Source of the DNA: Leptofilum sp965223285
GTDB taxonomy: Bacteria; Chloroflexota; Anaerolineae; Promineifilales; Promineifilaceae
Assembly: GCF_965223285.1 (NCBI RefSeq)
Contig: NZ_OZ244997.1
Location: forward strand, 2,356,001-2,420,000
DNA: 64,000 bases
Direction: 5' to 3'
Shown here: positions 16,240 through 24,771 of the stretch, piece by piece
Layout of the letters: each line of letters opens with the position of its first letter
How positions within the stretch are numbered: the first letter of the stretch is position 1
Notes under the pieces: generated by a model
Told to the model about the DNA's origin: nothing
Databases searched by the model: none
Seen by the model: the letters and a program-made list of their open reading frames with translations, nothing else
Translations under genes and position numbers: made by a program

Positions 16240-17220
16240 TTATTTGTCGGATTTGTCTTTAGGCCACGGACCCAGAATGACGGTATCGACTGCGTGGATG
16301 GCTCCATTGCTGGCGTTAATGTCGGCAATAATCACTTTAGAGTCATCGTTGACAAAAATGTCACCCTCATAGAATTTAAGCCCTGCGGTTTGACCATTGA
16401 CCATCGTTACATCACCCAGCAAGGTCAAGGCTTTGTCTGAGAAAATCTCCCCTTCCAGCACATGATAAAGCAGGATGTCGGTCAATTCTTCTTTGGTAAA
16501 GGCGGAGGCGATATTGCTTGCATCTAGGCCTAACTTGGCAAAAGCATCATCTGTCGGGGCAAAGACCGTCCATTCCCCGCCAGAGAGCGTGTCGGCGAGG
16601 TCAGCAGCCACGACAGCAGCGACGAGGGTCGTGAAACGGCCGTCTGCAATGGCAATGTCTACAATAGTACCGGGTGTATCGGCAGAAGAAGTGTCAGCAG
16701 AATCGCTGCTATCATCTGCAACTCTTGGCCACGGGCCGAGGATAACAGTATCAACTGCGTGAATAATGCCGTTGGAGGCGTCAATATCGGCAATGATGAC
16801 TTTGGAATCATCATTCACGTAAATGTCGCCATCAAAGAACTTGAGGCCAGCGGCGGCACCGTTCATCATGGTGACGTCGCCCAATGCGGTCAACGCTTTC
16901 TCAGATGAGATTTCGCCCTCGATAACGTGATAGAGCAAGATGTCAGTTAGCTCTGCTTTGGTGAAGGCAGAGGCAATGTTGTCTGCATTCAGGCCAAGTT
17001 TGGCAAAGGCGTCGTCAGTTGGGGCAAAGACTGTCCATTCACCACTAGACAACGTTTCGGCCAAATCAGCAGCCACAACGGCGGCAACCAGTGTTTCAAA
17101 GCGGTCGTCCCCTACAGCAATCTCTACAATCGTTTGATCACCATCCGCAGCGACGGTTGGGGCAAATAACGTGAAGAGCAAAGCAAATGCTAATACTATT
17201 TTTAGAACCTTATTTTTCAT
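16240..17220 (-). CDS. Secreted protein with two FAS1 (fasciclin) domains
   Basis: A 326-aa protein with a signal peptide (MKNKVLKIVLAFALLFTLFAPTVAADG) and two FAS1 adhesion domains of about 130 residues. Each has FETLVAAV/FTTLVAAV, EWTVFAPTDDAFAKL, LTDILLYHV and NGxIHAVDTVILGPWP. The two are nearly identical, pointing to a recent internal duplication. A short Ser/Asp/Thr linker joins them. FAS1 domains mediate cell-surface or matrix adhesion. No anchor is present, so it is probably released or held by the matrix. Confidence 0.95.
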   Translation of the reverse strand: MKNKVLKIVLAFALLFTLFAPTVAADGDQTIVEIAVGDDRFETLVAAVVAADLAETLSSGEWTVFAPTDDAFAKLGLNADNIASAFTKAELTDILLYHVIEGEISSEKALTALGDVTMMNGAAAGLKFFDGDIYVNDDSKVIIADIDASNGIIHAVDTVILGPWPRVADDSSDSADTSSADTPGTIVDIAIADGRFTTLVAAVVAADLADTLSGGEWTVFAPTDDAFAKLGLDASNIASAFTKEELTDILLYHVLEGEIFSDKALTLLGDVTMVNGQTAGLKFYEGDIFVNDDSKVIIADINASNGAIHAVDTVILGPWPKDKSDK

Positions 17221-17456
17221 TTCATTTTTCTCCTTGTTGAGTGTTTAAAAATCGAGCCTATATGGTGGAAATTACGATTACCAACGGTGCTTGTCCGTAT
17301 TTGATCTAGGTTTCTTAAGTTCTGCTCATACTTTGTCTATATTCTGTCCACGTTTGGTGATTGGTACGAAAACGGCCGTTCCCCCTCAACCTCTAGCCAT
17401 CCCTACCCAACAGCAGTAAGATGACATCAACAAATCGAAACAAACTGGAGAAAATC

Positions 17457-17897
17457 ATGACAACATTTATTGCACTGGTTTTTATTGCTATCGTGGGGGG
17501 CATTGCCGTGGTGCTGCAAGCTCAATTTATGGGGGTGCTGGATCAACAAATTGGCACAATTGAGAGCGTGTTTATCACTTACGGCAGCGGCGGGCTGCTG
17601 GTGGGCATCACAATGCTGCTGCTGCGCGGCGGCAATTTGGCGGCATGGCGGGCGGTTCCGCCACACTTTTTTATAACGGGCATCTTAGGGCTAATTATTG
17701 TAGGCACGATTGGGTATGTCACCCCCCGCCTGGGGTTGGTGACGGCGTTCACCATTTTGATTGCCACCCAGTTTGTGCTGGGCGGCATCATTGATCATTT
17801 TGGCTGGTTTGGGGCGGAGATACGGCCGTTAGACCCCACAAAACTCCTCGGCGTAGGCATCCTGATGCTGGGAGTCTGGCTCCTCATCCGCAACTAA
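17457..17897 (+). CDS. Integral membrane protein, function unknown
   Basis: A 146-aa protein from the ATG at 17457, preceded by CTGGAGAAAATC; an upstream ATG at 17421 lacks such a site. Four to five hydrophobic segments are visible (FIALVFIAIVGGIAVVLQ, GSGGLLVGITMLLL, FFITGILGLIIVGTIGYVT, TAFTILIATQFVLGGII, LLGVGILMLGVWLLI). The pattern resembles DMT-superfamily DUF606/YdcZ proteins, in which GILG and the TAFTILIATQFVLGGIID segment are typical. That assignment is moderately likely. Substrate unknown. Confidence 0.7.
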   Translation: MTTFIALVFIAIVGGIAVVLQAQFMGVLDQQIGTIESVFITYGSGGLLVGITMLLLRGGNLAAWRAVPPHFFITGILGLIIVGTIGYVTPRLGLVTAFTILIATQFVLGGIIDHFGWFGAEIRPLDPTKLLGVGILMLGVWLLIRN

Positions 17898-17906
17898 GCG
17901 ATATTC

Positions 17907-18599
17907 CTAGCTGCAAAATGCAGGCACCTCATAAAATGCGATATCCGTGATGAACCAACCATTGCTAAACTGCTCAATGGTAATCGTTTGCGGAAATAGC
18001 GTCGGCGGTTCGCTGTCTAGAAGGCTGCTGTCCCACACGCTGTAAAGCTCCATTGACCAAATTTCGCAGCTATCCACCTCGATGGTGCTATCGTTGATAA
18101 AGCGAATGTCGTAAATGGTGCTTTGCGTCTCATCATACAGCTTGGCAACAACCACCCCCTGGCTTGTCAAATCGGCGATTTCTGTCTGCATGAGGCCCAG
18201 TGGCGCACCGGTGAAGTAGTAGGAAACGTAGCTGCTGTCCAGGTAAAGGTAAGCGGCCGTTTCTGCCAGCACCGCCTCGTATAAAAAGTTAGCTACATCC
18301 TGCTCCGACGGCCGATTGCTGTTTGGCTGGTTGACGATGGGCTGTGGCGTGGGAACGGCCGTTGGCACAAACACATCCTCCGGCAACACCACCTCCGCCC
18401 GCGTCTCGTCGCCAGAACCGCTCTCGGTTTGAATGGTGATAACAATGGGCGTGGCTGGAGGCGGCGGCTGCGGTTCTGGCGTTCTAAAAATGGTTACCCA
18501 AGCCGCAATGCCGCCACCCGCGCTGATGAGGGCAATAAAGGTCGCTACCATCCATTTGAACCAGCCCGCGCACCCCTCTCTTTGTGATCGTTCCGTCAT
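17907..18599 (-). CDS. Membrane-anchored protein, function unknown
   Basis: A 230-aa protein with a short cytosolic start (MTERSQREGCAGW), one membrane segment (FKWMVATFIALISAGGGIAAWVTIF), a proline-rich stalk and an exported domain of about 135 residues (DVANFLYEAVLAETAAYLYLDSSYVSYYFTG, ITIEQFSNGWFITDIAFYEVPAFC). The start is set by GGAGGGAATC before the ATG at 18597-18599. The exported part resembles the small alpha/beta domains that Chloroflexota attach to single-pass proteins, with no catalytic signature. It is convergent with the preceding membrane protein gene. Confidence 0.6.
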   Translation of the reverse strand: MTERSQREGCAGWFKWMVATFIALISAGGGIAAWVTIFRTPEPQPPPPATPIVITIQTESGSGDETRAEVVLPEDVFVPTAVPTPQPIVNQPNSNRPSEQDVANFLYEAVLAETAAYLYLDSSYVSYYFTGAPLGLMQTEIADLTSQGVVVAKLYDETQSTIYDIRFINDSTIEVDSCEIWSMELYSVWDSSLLDSEPPTLFPQTITIEQFSNGWFITDIAFYEVPAFCS

Positions 18600-18627
18600 G
18601 ATTCCCTCCAATTAAAATCGCCGGTCA

Positions 18628-18735
18628 AGATTTCAAAAGCACACAGTAAAGACTACAAAATTCTTGTTCTCTCTGGAATTAACATCATTAGACCCAAGAC
18701 TTTTGTAGTCTAGTTCTAAATAGACTTTTGAAACC
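18628..18735. repeat. Nested repeat: GATTTCAAAAG element containing a GACTACAAAAG element
   Basis: Outer arms AGATTTCAAAAG (18629-18640) and AGACTTTTGAAACCT (18722-18736). Inner arms GACTACAAAA and TTTTGTAGTC (18651-18710), with the inner part sharing TCTCTCTGGAATTAACATC and CATTAGACCCAAGAC with the MITE-like copies at 926 and 9228. One family has inserted into the other. Confidence 0.65.
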
Positions 18736-18874
18736 TACATTGGTAAACGGAACGATGCAGGAATTTCCGCTATCCTTGTCGTTCATCATCAAAATGCGCG
18801 AATCAGTTGAGTCTTTGACTCAACCCATCTATACTGAACCCATTCAATTGAACCTCAGCAAAAAGGAGATTCCC

Positions 18875-19867
18875 GTGGCGACACCCTTACGAATTGCAAC
18901 CTTTAATCTGGAAAATCTGGACGACAAACCAGACGAACGGCCGTCCTTGAAAGAGCGAATCGCCGTGCTGCGCCCCCAACTGCTGCGCCTGCGCGCCGAC
19001 GTGATTTGTTTTCAGGAAGTGAATGGGCAGGAGTTTGAGGGAGAGCCGCGCCAGTTAGATGCACTCAGCCAACTGCTGGCCGAAACGCCTTATGAATGGT
19101 TTTACACAGCCCACACCAAAACCACCCGCGATGAAGCATACGATCAGCGGAACCTCGTCATTGTGAGCCGCTATCCCATCCGTGATGTACAGCAAATCAA
19201 ACACGAATACGCCCCCAAACCCAGCTATCGCAAAGTCACCGCCGACCCTGCTGAAGATTCTAAAGATATTACTTGGGAGCGTCCCATTTTGTACGTAAAA
19301 ATTGATTTGGGTGCAGGCCGGATGCTGCATTTGCTAAACGTGCATATGAAATCGAAACGGCCGTCCAGCATCAACGGCCAAAAAATCAACAATTACACCT
19401 GGCGCACTATGGCTGGCTGGGCCGAGGGCAGCTTCATCTCGGCCATGAAGCGCGTGGGGCAAGCCCTGGAGCTACGCGTACTCATCGACGACATTTTTGA
19501 CAAGCTGGACGTGAGCGGCGAGCCAAAATATATTGTTGCCTGCGGTGATTTTAATGCCGATGTGAATGAGGTGCCGCTGCAAGCCATCATGGGGCCGGTG
19601 GAAGAAACGGGCAACACGGGGCTCATTGAGCGCGTCATGATTCCATGTGAAGAATCTGTGCCGGAATCCGCACGGTACTCGCTTTTCCACCTGGGTCGCA
19701 AAGAGATGCTGGACCACATTTTGGCGACGCGGCAGCTGCTCACCTACTATCGCGGTACAGAAATCCACAACGAAGTGCTGCACGACGAGTCTGGCGCATT
19801 CCGCACCGACGACAAATTCCCCGAATCAGACCACGCCCCTATCGTGGCCGAATTTGTGTTGCCATAG
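18875..19867 (+). CDS. Endonuclease/exonuclease/phosphatase family protein
   Basis: A 330-aa metal-dependent phosphodiesterase or nuclease with the DNase I-like fold. Motifs in order: IATFNLENL, the metal-binding Glu in CFQEVNGQE, NLVIVSRYPI, LLNVHMKSKR, the VACGDFNAD catalytic Asp/Asn, and SDHAPIVAEF with the final His. The GTG at 18875 is chosen because AAAAGGAG lies eight bases before it and the family similarity begins there. The open frame continues upstream to 18728 through repeat-derived sequence. There is no signal peptide. The substrate (DNA, phosphoinositide-like or other) is not clear. Confidence 0.9.
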   Translation: MATPLRIATFNLENLDDKPDERPSLKERIAVLRPQLLRLRADVICFQEVNGQEFEGEPRQLDALSQLLAETPYEWFYTAHTKTTRDEAYDQRNLVIVSRYPIRDVQQIKHEYAPKPSYRKVTADPAEDSKDITWERPILYVKIDLGAGRMLHLLNVHMKSKRPSSINGQKINNYTWRTMAGWAEGSFISAMKRVGQALELRVLIDDIFDKLDVSGEPKYIVACGDFNADVNEVPLQAIMGPVEETGNTGLIERVMIPCEESVPESARYSLFHLGRKEMLDHILATRQLLTYYRGTEIHNEVLHDESGAFRTDDKFPESDHAPIVAEFVLP

Positions 19868-19878
19868 CCTCCAGCTAA

Positions 19879-19911
19879 AGAAGTTCAACTTTTTGGAAAA
19901 GTTGAACTTCT
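19879..19911. repeat. Snapback repeat AGAAGTTCAACTTTT
   Basis: AGAAGTTCAACTTTTTGGAAAAGTTGAACTTCT split as two 15-base arms with a tiny loop. A near-identical copy is at 22708-22739. It fills the gap between two codirectional genes. Confidence 0.8.
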
Positions 19912-19924
19912 GAAACGGAAGACC

Positions 19925-20242
19925 ATGATTCATCAAAAACCTGACAAGAATGTAGATAAAGGCTGGTTTGTGGGGCCGTGGAATTCAGAAGTGCCAATCC
20001 CTGTTGGCTATGCGAATGAAGGCATCAACCTACCCCACCATCATGCCCAAATGTTTGAAATTTACCTGGTAGCAAGGGGAACAAGTACGGCCGTTGTCAA
20101 CCAGCAAACGGTTCACCTGCAAGCGGGCGATATGCTCGTTGTTGAACCGGATGAATCCCACACCTTCAACCACAGCTCAGATGATTATTTCCACTTTGTC
20201 ATCCAAACGCCCTTCATCCCCGGCGACAAAATCATCGACTAA
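19925..20242 (+). CDS. Cupin domain protein
   Basis: A 105-aa single cupin beta-barrel. The metal-binding motif 1 is LPHHHAQMFEIYLVARG and motif 2 is GDMLVVEPDESHTF, so a bound metal is expected. No additional domain is present, so it may be a small dioxygenase, isomerase or ligand sensor. It starts at the ATG at 19925, 58 bp after the phosphatase-family gene, with a snapback repeat between. Part of a plus-strand run with the HAD gene. Confidence 0.88.
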   Translation: MIHQKPDKNVDKGWFVGPWNSEVPIPVGYANEGINLPHHHAQMFEIYLVARGTSTAVVNQQTVHLQAGDMLVVEPDESHTFNHSSDDYFHFVIQTPFIPGDKIID

Positions 20243-20290
20243 CTCCTCTGTGAACCTCTGTGCCTCCTCTGCGCCTCTCTGTGTTCCGCT
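20243..20290. repeat. CACAGAG-word repeat, partial copy
   Basis: Three direct words, CCTCTGTGAA, CCTCTGTGCC and CCTCTGCGCC, followed by TCTCTGTGTTCC. It is the reverse complement of the word seen in the other CACAGAG repeats but lacks the second arm. Confidence 0.6.
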
Positions 20291-20313
20291 TTTTTCTTTA
20301 AAGGAAATAAAGT

Positions 20314-20967
20314 ATGCAATTCACCACCCTTCTTTTTGATTTAGACGGCACCCTCACGGACCCAAAGGTGGGCATTACACAATCAATTCGGTACGCACTG
20401 GACAAGATGGAACGGCCGTATTCCCCTAACGCCTCGCTCGACTGGTGCATTGGCCCCCCGCTGCAAGAATCCTTTGCCATCCTCCTGCAAAACGCCGATC
20501 CGGTAGTAGGTCAGGAAGCGCTCCGCCTTTTCCGCGAGCGGTTCAGCACCGTTGGCCTCTTTGAAAACGAACCTTACCCCGACATTCACCATCTATTGGC
20601 TCAACTGCAAGCGGCTGGGCTAAAGCTGTACATCGCCACGTCCAAGCCCGCCGTGTACGCCCGCCGCATTGTGGCCCATTTTGATTTGGCACCATATTTT
20701 TTGATGGTGTACGGGAGCGAATTGGACGGCCGTTTCACCCACAAAAATGAACTCATCCAGCACGTTTTGCACACCGAAAATCTCAATCCCGCCCACACCC
20801 TCATGATTGGCGACCGCAAACACGACATTCTGGGGGCCAAAGCCAACCACGTAACTGCTGTTGGCGTCACCTGGGGGTACGGCTCCTCAGAAGAGCTACG
20901 CGCCGCTGGTGCAGACAAGCTGCTGCACCAACCCACCGAACTTTTGCACTTTCTAAACCTTGCCTGA
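20314..20967 (+). CDS. HAD-superfamily hydrolase (phosphoglycolate phosphatase-like)
   Basis: A 217-aa haloacid dehalogenase-type phosphatase. Motif I is FDLDGTLTD (nucleophile Asp and acid Asp), motif II is ATSKP, motif III Lys is in FTHKNEL, and motif IV is MIGDRKHDILGA. A four-helix cap (subclass C1) between motifs I and II fits the Gph/PpaX group. Likely substrates are small phosphate esters such as 2-phosphoglycolate. The start is the ATG at 20314 after AAAGGAAATAAAGT. Confidence 0.9.
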   Translation: MQFTTLLFDLDGTLTDPKVGITQSIRYALDKMERPYSPNASLDWCIGPPLQESFAILLQNADPVVGQEALRLFRERFSTVGLFENEPYPDIHHLLAQLQAAGLKLYIATSKPAVYARRIVAHFDLAPYFLMVYGSELDGRFTHKNELIQHVLHTENLNPAHTLMIGDRKHDILGAKANHVTAVGVTWGYGSSEELRAAGADKLLHQPTELLHFLNLA

Positions 20968-21080
20968 AACTACCTGCCATCTGACGGTCTTCTCGCTACA
21001 ATCATCGCCAAATCTTTTACAAACTTTCCCGGACCTTGTGCCAAGCAACCGGGGAAACGCCCTAATAAGGAGAATTTTTT

Positions 21081-21446
21081 ATGAAGGTTGCCTACGTTTT
21101 TGCCACATCCGGCCATACCGCCAGCTACAAATTGGGCCAAATGATCCTGCCCCAGCTAGAGGCAGGCACCCACGGCGTGGATGTAATTGGCATGTTCTTT
21201 TTTGATGACAACAACTACATTTTGCGGAAAGGCGATCCGATTGGTGAACGCCTGGCCAAAGTTGCGGCCGAAAAAGGGATGATGCTGATGATGTGTGACC
21301 AATGCGCTCTGGAACGCGGCCTAGCCGAAGGCGAAGCGGGTAACTGCAAGCCCTCTGGCACCGTAGATGGCGTGATGGTTGGCTGCTTCCCCGATTTGTA
21401 TGGTGCGCTGGCTGGCAACCCGCCGGATCAGGTCATTACCCTGTAG
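21081..21446 (+). CDS. DsrE/SaoD-like sulfur-related protein
   Basis: A 121-aa cytosolic protein of the DsrE/F-like fold (MKVAYVFATSGHTASYKLGQMILPQLEAG). It has the cysteine pair MMCDQCALERGLAEG (two Cys three residues apart), a further Cys in AGNCKPSG and one near the end (VGCFPDLYGAL). This arrangement is that of the SaoD/DsrE proteins associated with sulfur handling or redox relay. The start has AAGGAGAATTTTTT before it. No other sulfur-metabolism gene is adjacent. Confidence 0.75.
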   Translation: MKVAYVFATSGHTASYKLGQMILPQLEAGTHGVDVIGMFFFDDNNYILRKGDPIGERLAKVAAEKGMMLMMCDQCALERGLAEGEAGNCKPSGTVDGVMVGCFPDLYGALAGNPPDQVITL

Positions 21447-21532
21447 CGTCATTTCATTTAGGCATGAGCATGATCAAATGCAGCTCGTTCCCATTCGCAT
21501 CTGAGGATGCTCACTCCTCGATATTTTTGCAA

Positions 21533-21569
21533 AGAAAAAAGACCCTGGCAATTGGCTCAGGGTCTTTTG
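21533..21569. terminator. Bidirectional terminator
   Basis: AAAAAAGACCCTG, a 10-base loop, CAGGGTCTTTT. It sits between the convergent DsrE-like and L,D-transpeptidase genes and works on both strands. Confidence 0.88.
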
Positions 21570-21589
21570 CATTTTACACCTTGTTGCGG

Positions 21590-22672
21590 CTACGGGCCGC
21601 TAAATGAAGTTACCGGATCGTAGCGGTCGTAGTAATGGTTGGGGTCAGAGGTATGTACCCACACCCACAAATCATTGGGCGCACCAGCCGACCAGTAGTA
21701 TACCCATTCTGCATCGCGTGGGGGCATATTGACACAGCCGTGGCTGTGTTTGTAGCCGAAGCGATCGTGCCAAAATGCGCCATGCATGGCAATGTCATTG
21801 TCAAAGAACATCGTGTGGGGTACGTCTTCAATAAAGTAGTAATCAATCTTGCCCTCTGCACCTGACATTTTGGTTTTGTCGTGGCGGCTCCATACCTGGA
21901 AAAGTCCTTCATGAGTAGGCCAGCGATTCAAGCCGCTGGAAACCAGCCCAGCATACACCATGCGGTCGCCGATGTAAGCGGCAAAACTTTGCTCGTACAA
22001 GTCTATCTCTACCCAATATTCATCCACACCGACTTCTTCCGGACGGGGATTAGGATCGATAAGGCTAACATAGGTTTGGCGCATCCAGCGTCCACCGCCG
22101 ATGTTGTACCAAATCCAGCCATCGTCAGCGGTGACGGCATCGTACACTTCAAAAAAGGTGTAGCGTGGCAGCTTAATATTTTCGGGTGCGGGTTCGGCCC
22201 CTGGCTCGTTGCTGTACCAGTAATCTACCACCATCCAGCCAAACGGCCGTTCTGGCTGCGACTTGATTTCAATCCCGGTAAACTCCGAGGAGTCAACCAC
22301 CGTTAAATCTGAGGCGCGCACGTACTCCCCGTAATTAATGACATACCATAATGTACCTTCTGCCTCAACAGCACCCTGAACCGTGGCGTACAAAAAGCCA
22401 TCCCCCACATTGCGCACAACGCCGCTGCCCAAACTGGGACCAGCATACACATCGATATTGTCATGCAGGCGAGCATACGTTTGGTAAGGCAAAAAGCTGT
22501 TGGCAAAAGGTTGTGGTTTCGAGAATACTGGCTGCGGCGGTTCCGCTTCACACACGTGCCCAATTTCATCGGACTGAATGAAGCATTTGGCTGCCGAAGC
22601 CGTATCGGGCCAAATGGCAAAAATGATGGCTATAACCAACAATGGGATGCTGTAACGCAAAAATCGTCTCAT
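21590..22672 (-). CDS. L,D-transpeptidase (YkuD) with SH3-like region
   Basis: A 360-aa exported enzyme that makes 3-3 cross-links in peptidoglycan or attaches proteins to it. It has an N-terminal signal or anchor (RRFLRYSIPLLVIAIIFAIWPDTASA), a middle region with two SH3-like barrels (YARLHDNIDVYAGPSLG, FFEVYDAVTADDGWIWYNIGGGRWM), and a C-terminal YkuD domain from about residue 225 (YWVEIDLYEQSFAAYIGDRMV). The catalytic motif is HSHGCVNMPPRDA, including the nucleophile Cys. The start at MRRF (22672) is preferred over an upstream TTG. Confidence 0.95.
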   Translation of the reverse strand: MRRFLRYSIPLLVIAIIFAIWPDTASAAKCFIQSDEIGHVCEAEPPQPVFSKPQPFANSFLPYQTYARLHDNIDVYAGPSLGSGVVRNVGDGFLYATVQGAVEAEGTLWYVINYGEYVRASDLTVVDSSEFTGIEIKSQPERPFGWMVVDYWYSNEPGAEPAPENIKLPRYTFFEVYDAVTADDGWIWYNIGGGRWMRQTYVSLIDPNPRPEEVGVDEYWVEIDLYEQSFAAYIGDRMVYAGLVSSGLNRWPTHEGLFQVWSRHDKTKMSGAEGKIDYYFIEDVPHTMFFDNDIAMHGAFWHDRFGYKHSHGCVNMPPRDAEWVYYWSAGAPNDLWVWVHTSDPNHYYDRYDPVTSFSGP

Positions 22673-22707
22673 AGTTGGTAAAAACTCCTTCAAAAAAATT
22701 TTAGTAG

Positions 22708-22739
22708 AGAAGTTCAACTTTTCGAAAAGTTGAACTTCT
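22708..22739. repeat. Snapback repeat AGAAGTTCAACTTTT, copy 2
   Basis: AGAAGTTCAACTTTTCGAAAAGTTGAACTTCT is a perfect palindrome of 32 bases made of 16-base arms. It is the same word as at 19879-19911 and lies upstream of the L,D-transpeptidase gene. Confidence 0.82.
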
Positions 22740-22848
22740 AATTATTATAAGCAATGTGCGGCAAAAGGCGATACGACCGTCCCACTTTTTGCCACCGTTC
22801 ATCATCGTATCATGAATCCAATATGAGAAACAGTAGCGATCTTACCAA

Positions 22849-23547
22849 TTACATGGCTGCTAACAAACGGCCGCAGCCACCACAATACACTTTTCGCCCT
22901 TCGTTTGCTTCTTTGACCTTGTTGGCAGAGACGCTGGTGCGGCACCCTTGGCACACGTTGATGCGCAGCGCAGCCACCGCCAGGCCATGCCGACCCTTAC
23001 GCAACTGCTCATACTCGTTCAGCGCGGGGGCATCTACAGCAGCGGCTTTGCCTTTACGACTTTGCATGAGCTTGTGCAGGCTTAGCGCCAGTTCGTTTTG
23101 TTCTGCCTTTAGGTGGGTGCTTTGCTTTTCCCAGTCGGCAACGGCCGTTTCCAATTCATCATCTGCGGCCGTTTTTTCCGCTTGAGCATCTTCCACCATA
23201 ACCAACGCTTCCAGCACCTCATCCTCCAACAGTGCCTTGCGCCGCCCCAACGACTCAACCTCTTGCTGCAAGTCCGACAGCTCTTTGGGGTTGGTTACCT
23301 TGCCTGAATACAGTCGGTTCTCAGAGTTTTTGGCTTTGGTGGTCACGCTGCCCACTTCCAACGTCAAATCTTGATGTTTGGTTTGCCACGTTTGTAATTC
23401 GGCAGCGGCCGTTTCGGCTCGTTGGCGTTTTTTGAGCAAACTCTCTGGCTCTTTTTGCGCCTTCAACACCTCGCCCAAACGCTTCTTTTTCTCATCAATT
23501 TCCGTATCCAGCTTTTGCAGTTGAAACAGTTGGTGAATGTTCATCAT
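22849..23547 (-). CDS. Coiled-coil protein with C-terminal C4 zinc ribbon (CdsZ/DUF164 type)
   Basis: A 232-aa soluble protein. Residues 1-175 are almost wholly helical and charged (a long antiparallel coiled coil with many Glu/Lys/Gln). The C-terminus has a four-cysteine zinc ribbon, CQGCRTSVSANKV and VYCGGCGRLL. This is the zf-RING_7/CdsZ layout, sometimes linked to nucleic acid metabolism; the exact role is not fixed. Two ATG codons in tandem (23547, 23544) could start it. It is divergently arranged with the FemAB-like gene. Confidence 0.88.
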   Translation of the reverse strand: MMNIHQLFQLQKLDTEIDEKKKRLGEVLKAQKEPESLLKKRQRAETAAAELQTWQTKHQDLTLEVGSVTTKAKNSENRLYSGKVTNPKELSDLQQEVESLGRRKALLEDEVLEALVMVEDAQAEKTAADDELETAVADWEKQSTHLKAEQNELALSLHKLMQSRKGKAAAVDAPALNEYEQLRKGRHGLAVAALRINVCQGCRTSVSANKVKEANEGRKVYCGGCGRLLAAM

Positions 23548-23639
23548 GTTTGCCTTAAATTTTTTGAGGGTTTGCTGCTGGATTGTAGCATAAAGCCCCT
23601 TAAAAGCATTTTAGCTTTTACACGGTATAATCGACCGCT

Positions 23640-24701
23640 ATGTTGGATAAGATTCTTGAAATCGGCGAACGGCCGTACAGTGAAGAAGATGCTGAGTGGG
23701 ACAATTTTGTCGCCAACCATCCGCACGGCTCCATTTTGCAAACCACCAACTGGGCCCGGCTCAAAAACCGGTTTGGCTGGACGTCTCATCGGGTTTGGAT
23801 GCGAAAAGAGGGCCGATTGGTCGCCGGGGCGCAGGTGCTTTACCGCTCCGCTGCCGCCAGGCTGGTAAAAATCGCCTACATTCCGCACGGCCCGCTAGTA
23901 GATTGGGATGATGAGGAGCAGGTCACCATCTTGCTCAACCAGATTGACCAATCTGTTTATGAACGAGGTGCTGCCATTCTGAAGATGGAACCGCTGCTGT
24001 GGCAAAGCGAAGCGACGACCGCCAGATGGCAAGCCATCTGCCAGCAGCAAAAATTGCTACCCAATACCGACACCATCCAGCCGCCCAATACCGTTTTGGT
24101 TGATTTACGGCCGTCTCCCGACGACATCCTAGCCAATATGAAGCAAAAAACCCGGTACAATATCCGGCTGGCAGCCAAAAAGGGCGTCACCGTGCGGCAA
24201 GGCGGTCTGAAAGACATCGCCGCCTTTAACAAAATGATGCGCGTGACGGGTGAGCGGGATCAGTTTGGCGTACACACGCCCATGTATTACCTTGCCGCTT
24301 ATGAAATTTTTGAGCCGATGGGTCAGGTAGCTCTGTTTTTGGCAGAGTATGACGGACGGCCGTTAGCTGGGGTAATGGTCTTTGCGGTGGGCAAAACGGC
24401 CGCTTACCTGTACGGTGCTTCCAGCAATGAAGAGCGGCAGCGAATGCCTACTTACGCCGTGCAGTGGGCCGCCATGCAGTGGGCTAAAGATCAGGGCTGC
24501 GACTGGTACGACCTCTGGGGCGTACCCGATGCCTCGGAAGATAAGCTGGAAGCCAACTTCACCAATCGCAGCGATGGCTTGTGGGGCGTGTACCGTTTTA
24601 AGCGCGGCTTTGGCGGCCAAATCCAGCGCACTATTGGCGCAACGGACCGCATTTACAACAAACTTGTTTACAAACTTTATCAATGGCGTAGGAATCGGTA
24701 A
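23640..24701 (+). CDS. FemA/FemB-type aminoacyl or peptidoglycan transferase, copy A
   Basis: A 353-aa GNAT-fold transferase of the FemABX family, which adds amino acids from aminoacyl-tRNA to peptidoglycan precursors. Family marks are GSILQTTNWARLKNRFGW, YIPHGPLVDW, MKQKTRYNIRLAAKKGVTVRQG, YLYGASSNEERQRMPTYAVQWAAMQWAKDQGC and WYDLWGVPD. It has a tandem paralogue directly downstream with the same segments. There is a possible -10 TATAAT at 23625-23630, very close to the start. The pair may add two successive residues to the interpeptide bridge. Confidence 0.93.
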   Translation: MLDKILEIGERPYSEEDAEWDNFVANHPHGSILQTTNWARLKNRFGWTSHRVWMRKEGRLVAGAQVLYRSAAARLVKIAYIPHGPLVDWDDEEQVTILLNQIDQSVYERGAAILKMEPLLWQSEATTARWQAICQQQKLLPNTDTIQPPNTVLVDLRPSPDDILANMKQKTRYNIRLAAKKGVTVRQGGLKDIAAFNKMMRVTGERDQFGVHTPMYYLAAYEIFEPMGQVALFLAEYDGRPLAGVMVFAVGKTAAYLYGASSNEERQRMPTYAVQWAAMQWAKDQGCDWYDLWGVPDASEDKLEANFTNRSDGLWGVYRFKRGFGGQIQRTIGATDRIYNKLVYKLYQWRRNR

Positions 24702-24750
24702 TTGTTCATCGTTTACTGAATACTGACCTACTGAACACTGGTTACTGAAA
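24701..24750. repeat. ACTGA-word repeat
   Basis: Five ACTGA or ACTGG words (TTTACTGAATACTGACCTACTGAAC, ACTGGTTACTGAAAAC) fill the 70-bp gap between the two FemAB-type genes. It is a direct-word spacer rather than a hairpin. Confidence 0.6.
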
Positions 24751-24771
24751 ACCGGCTTCCCGTTTCAGCAC

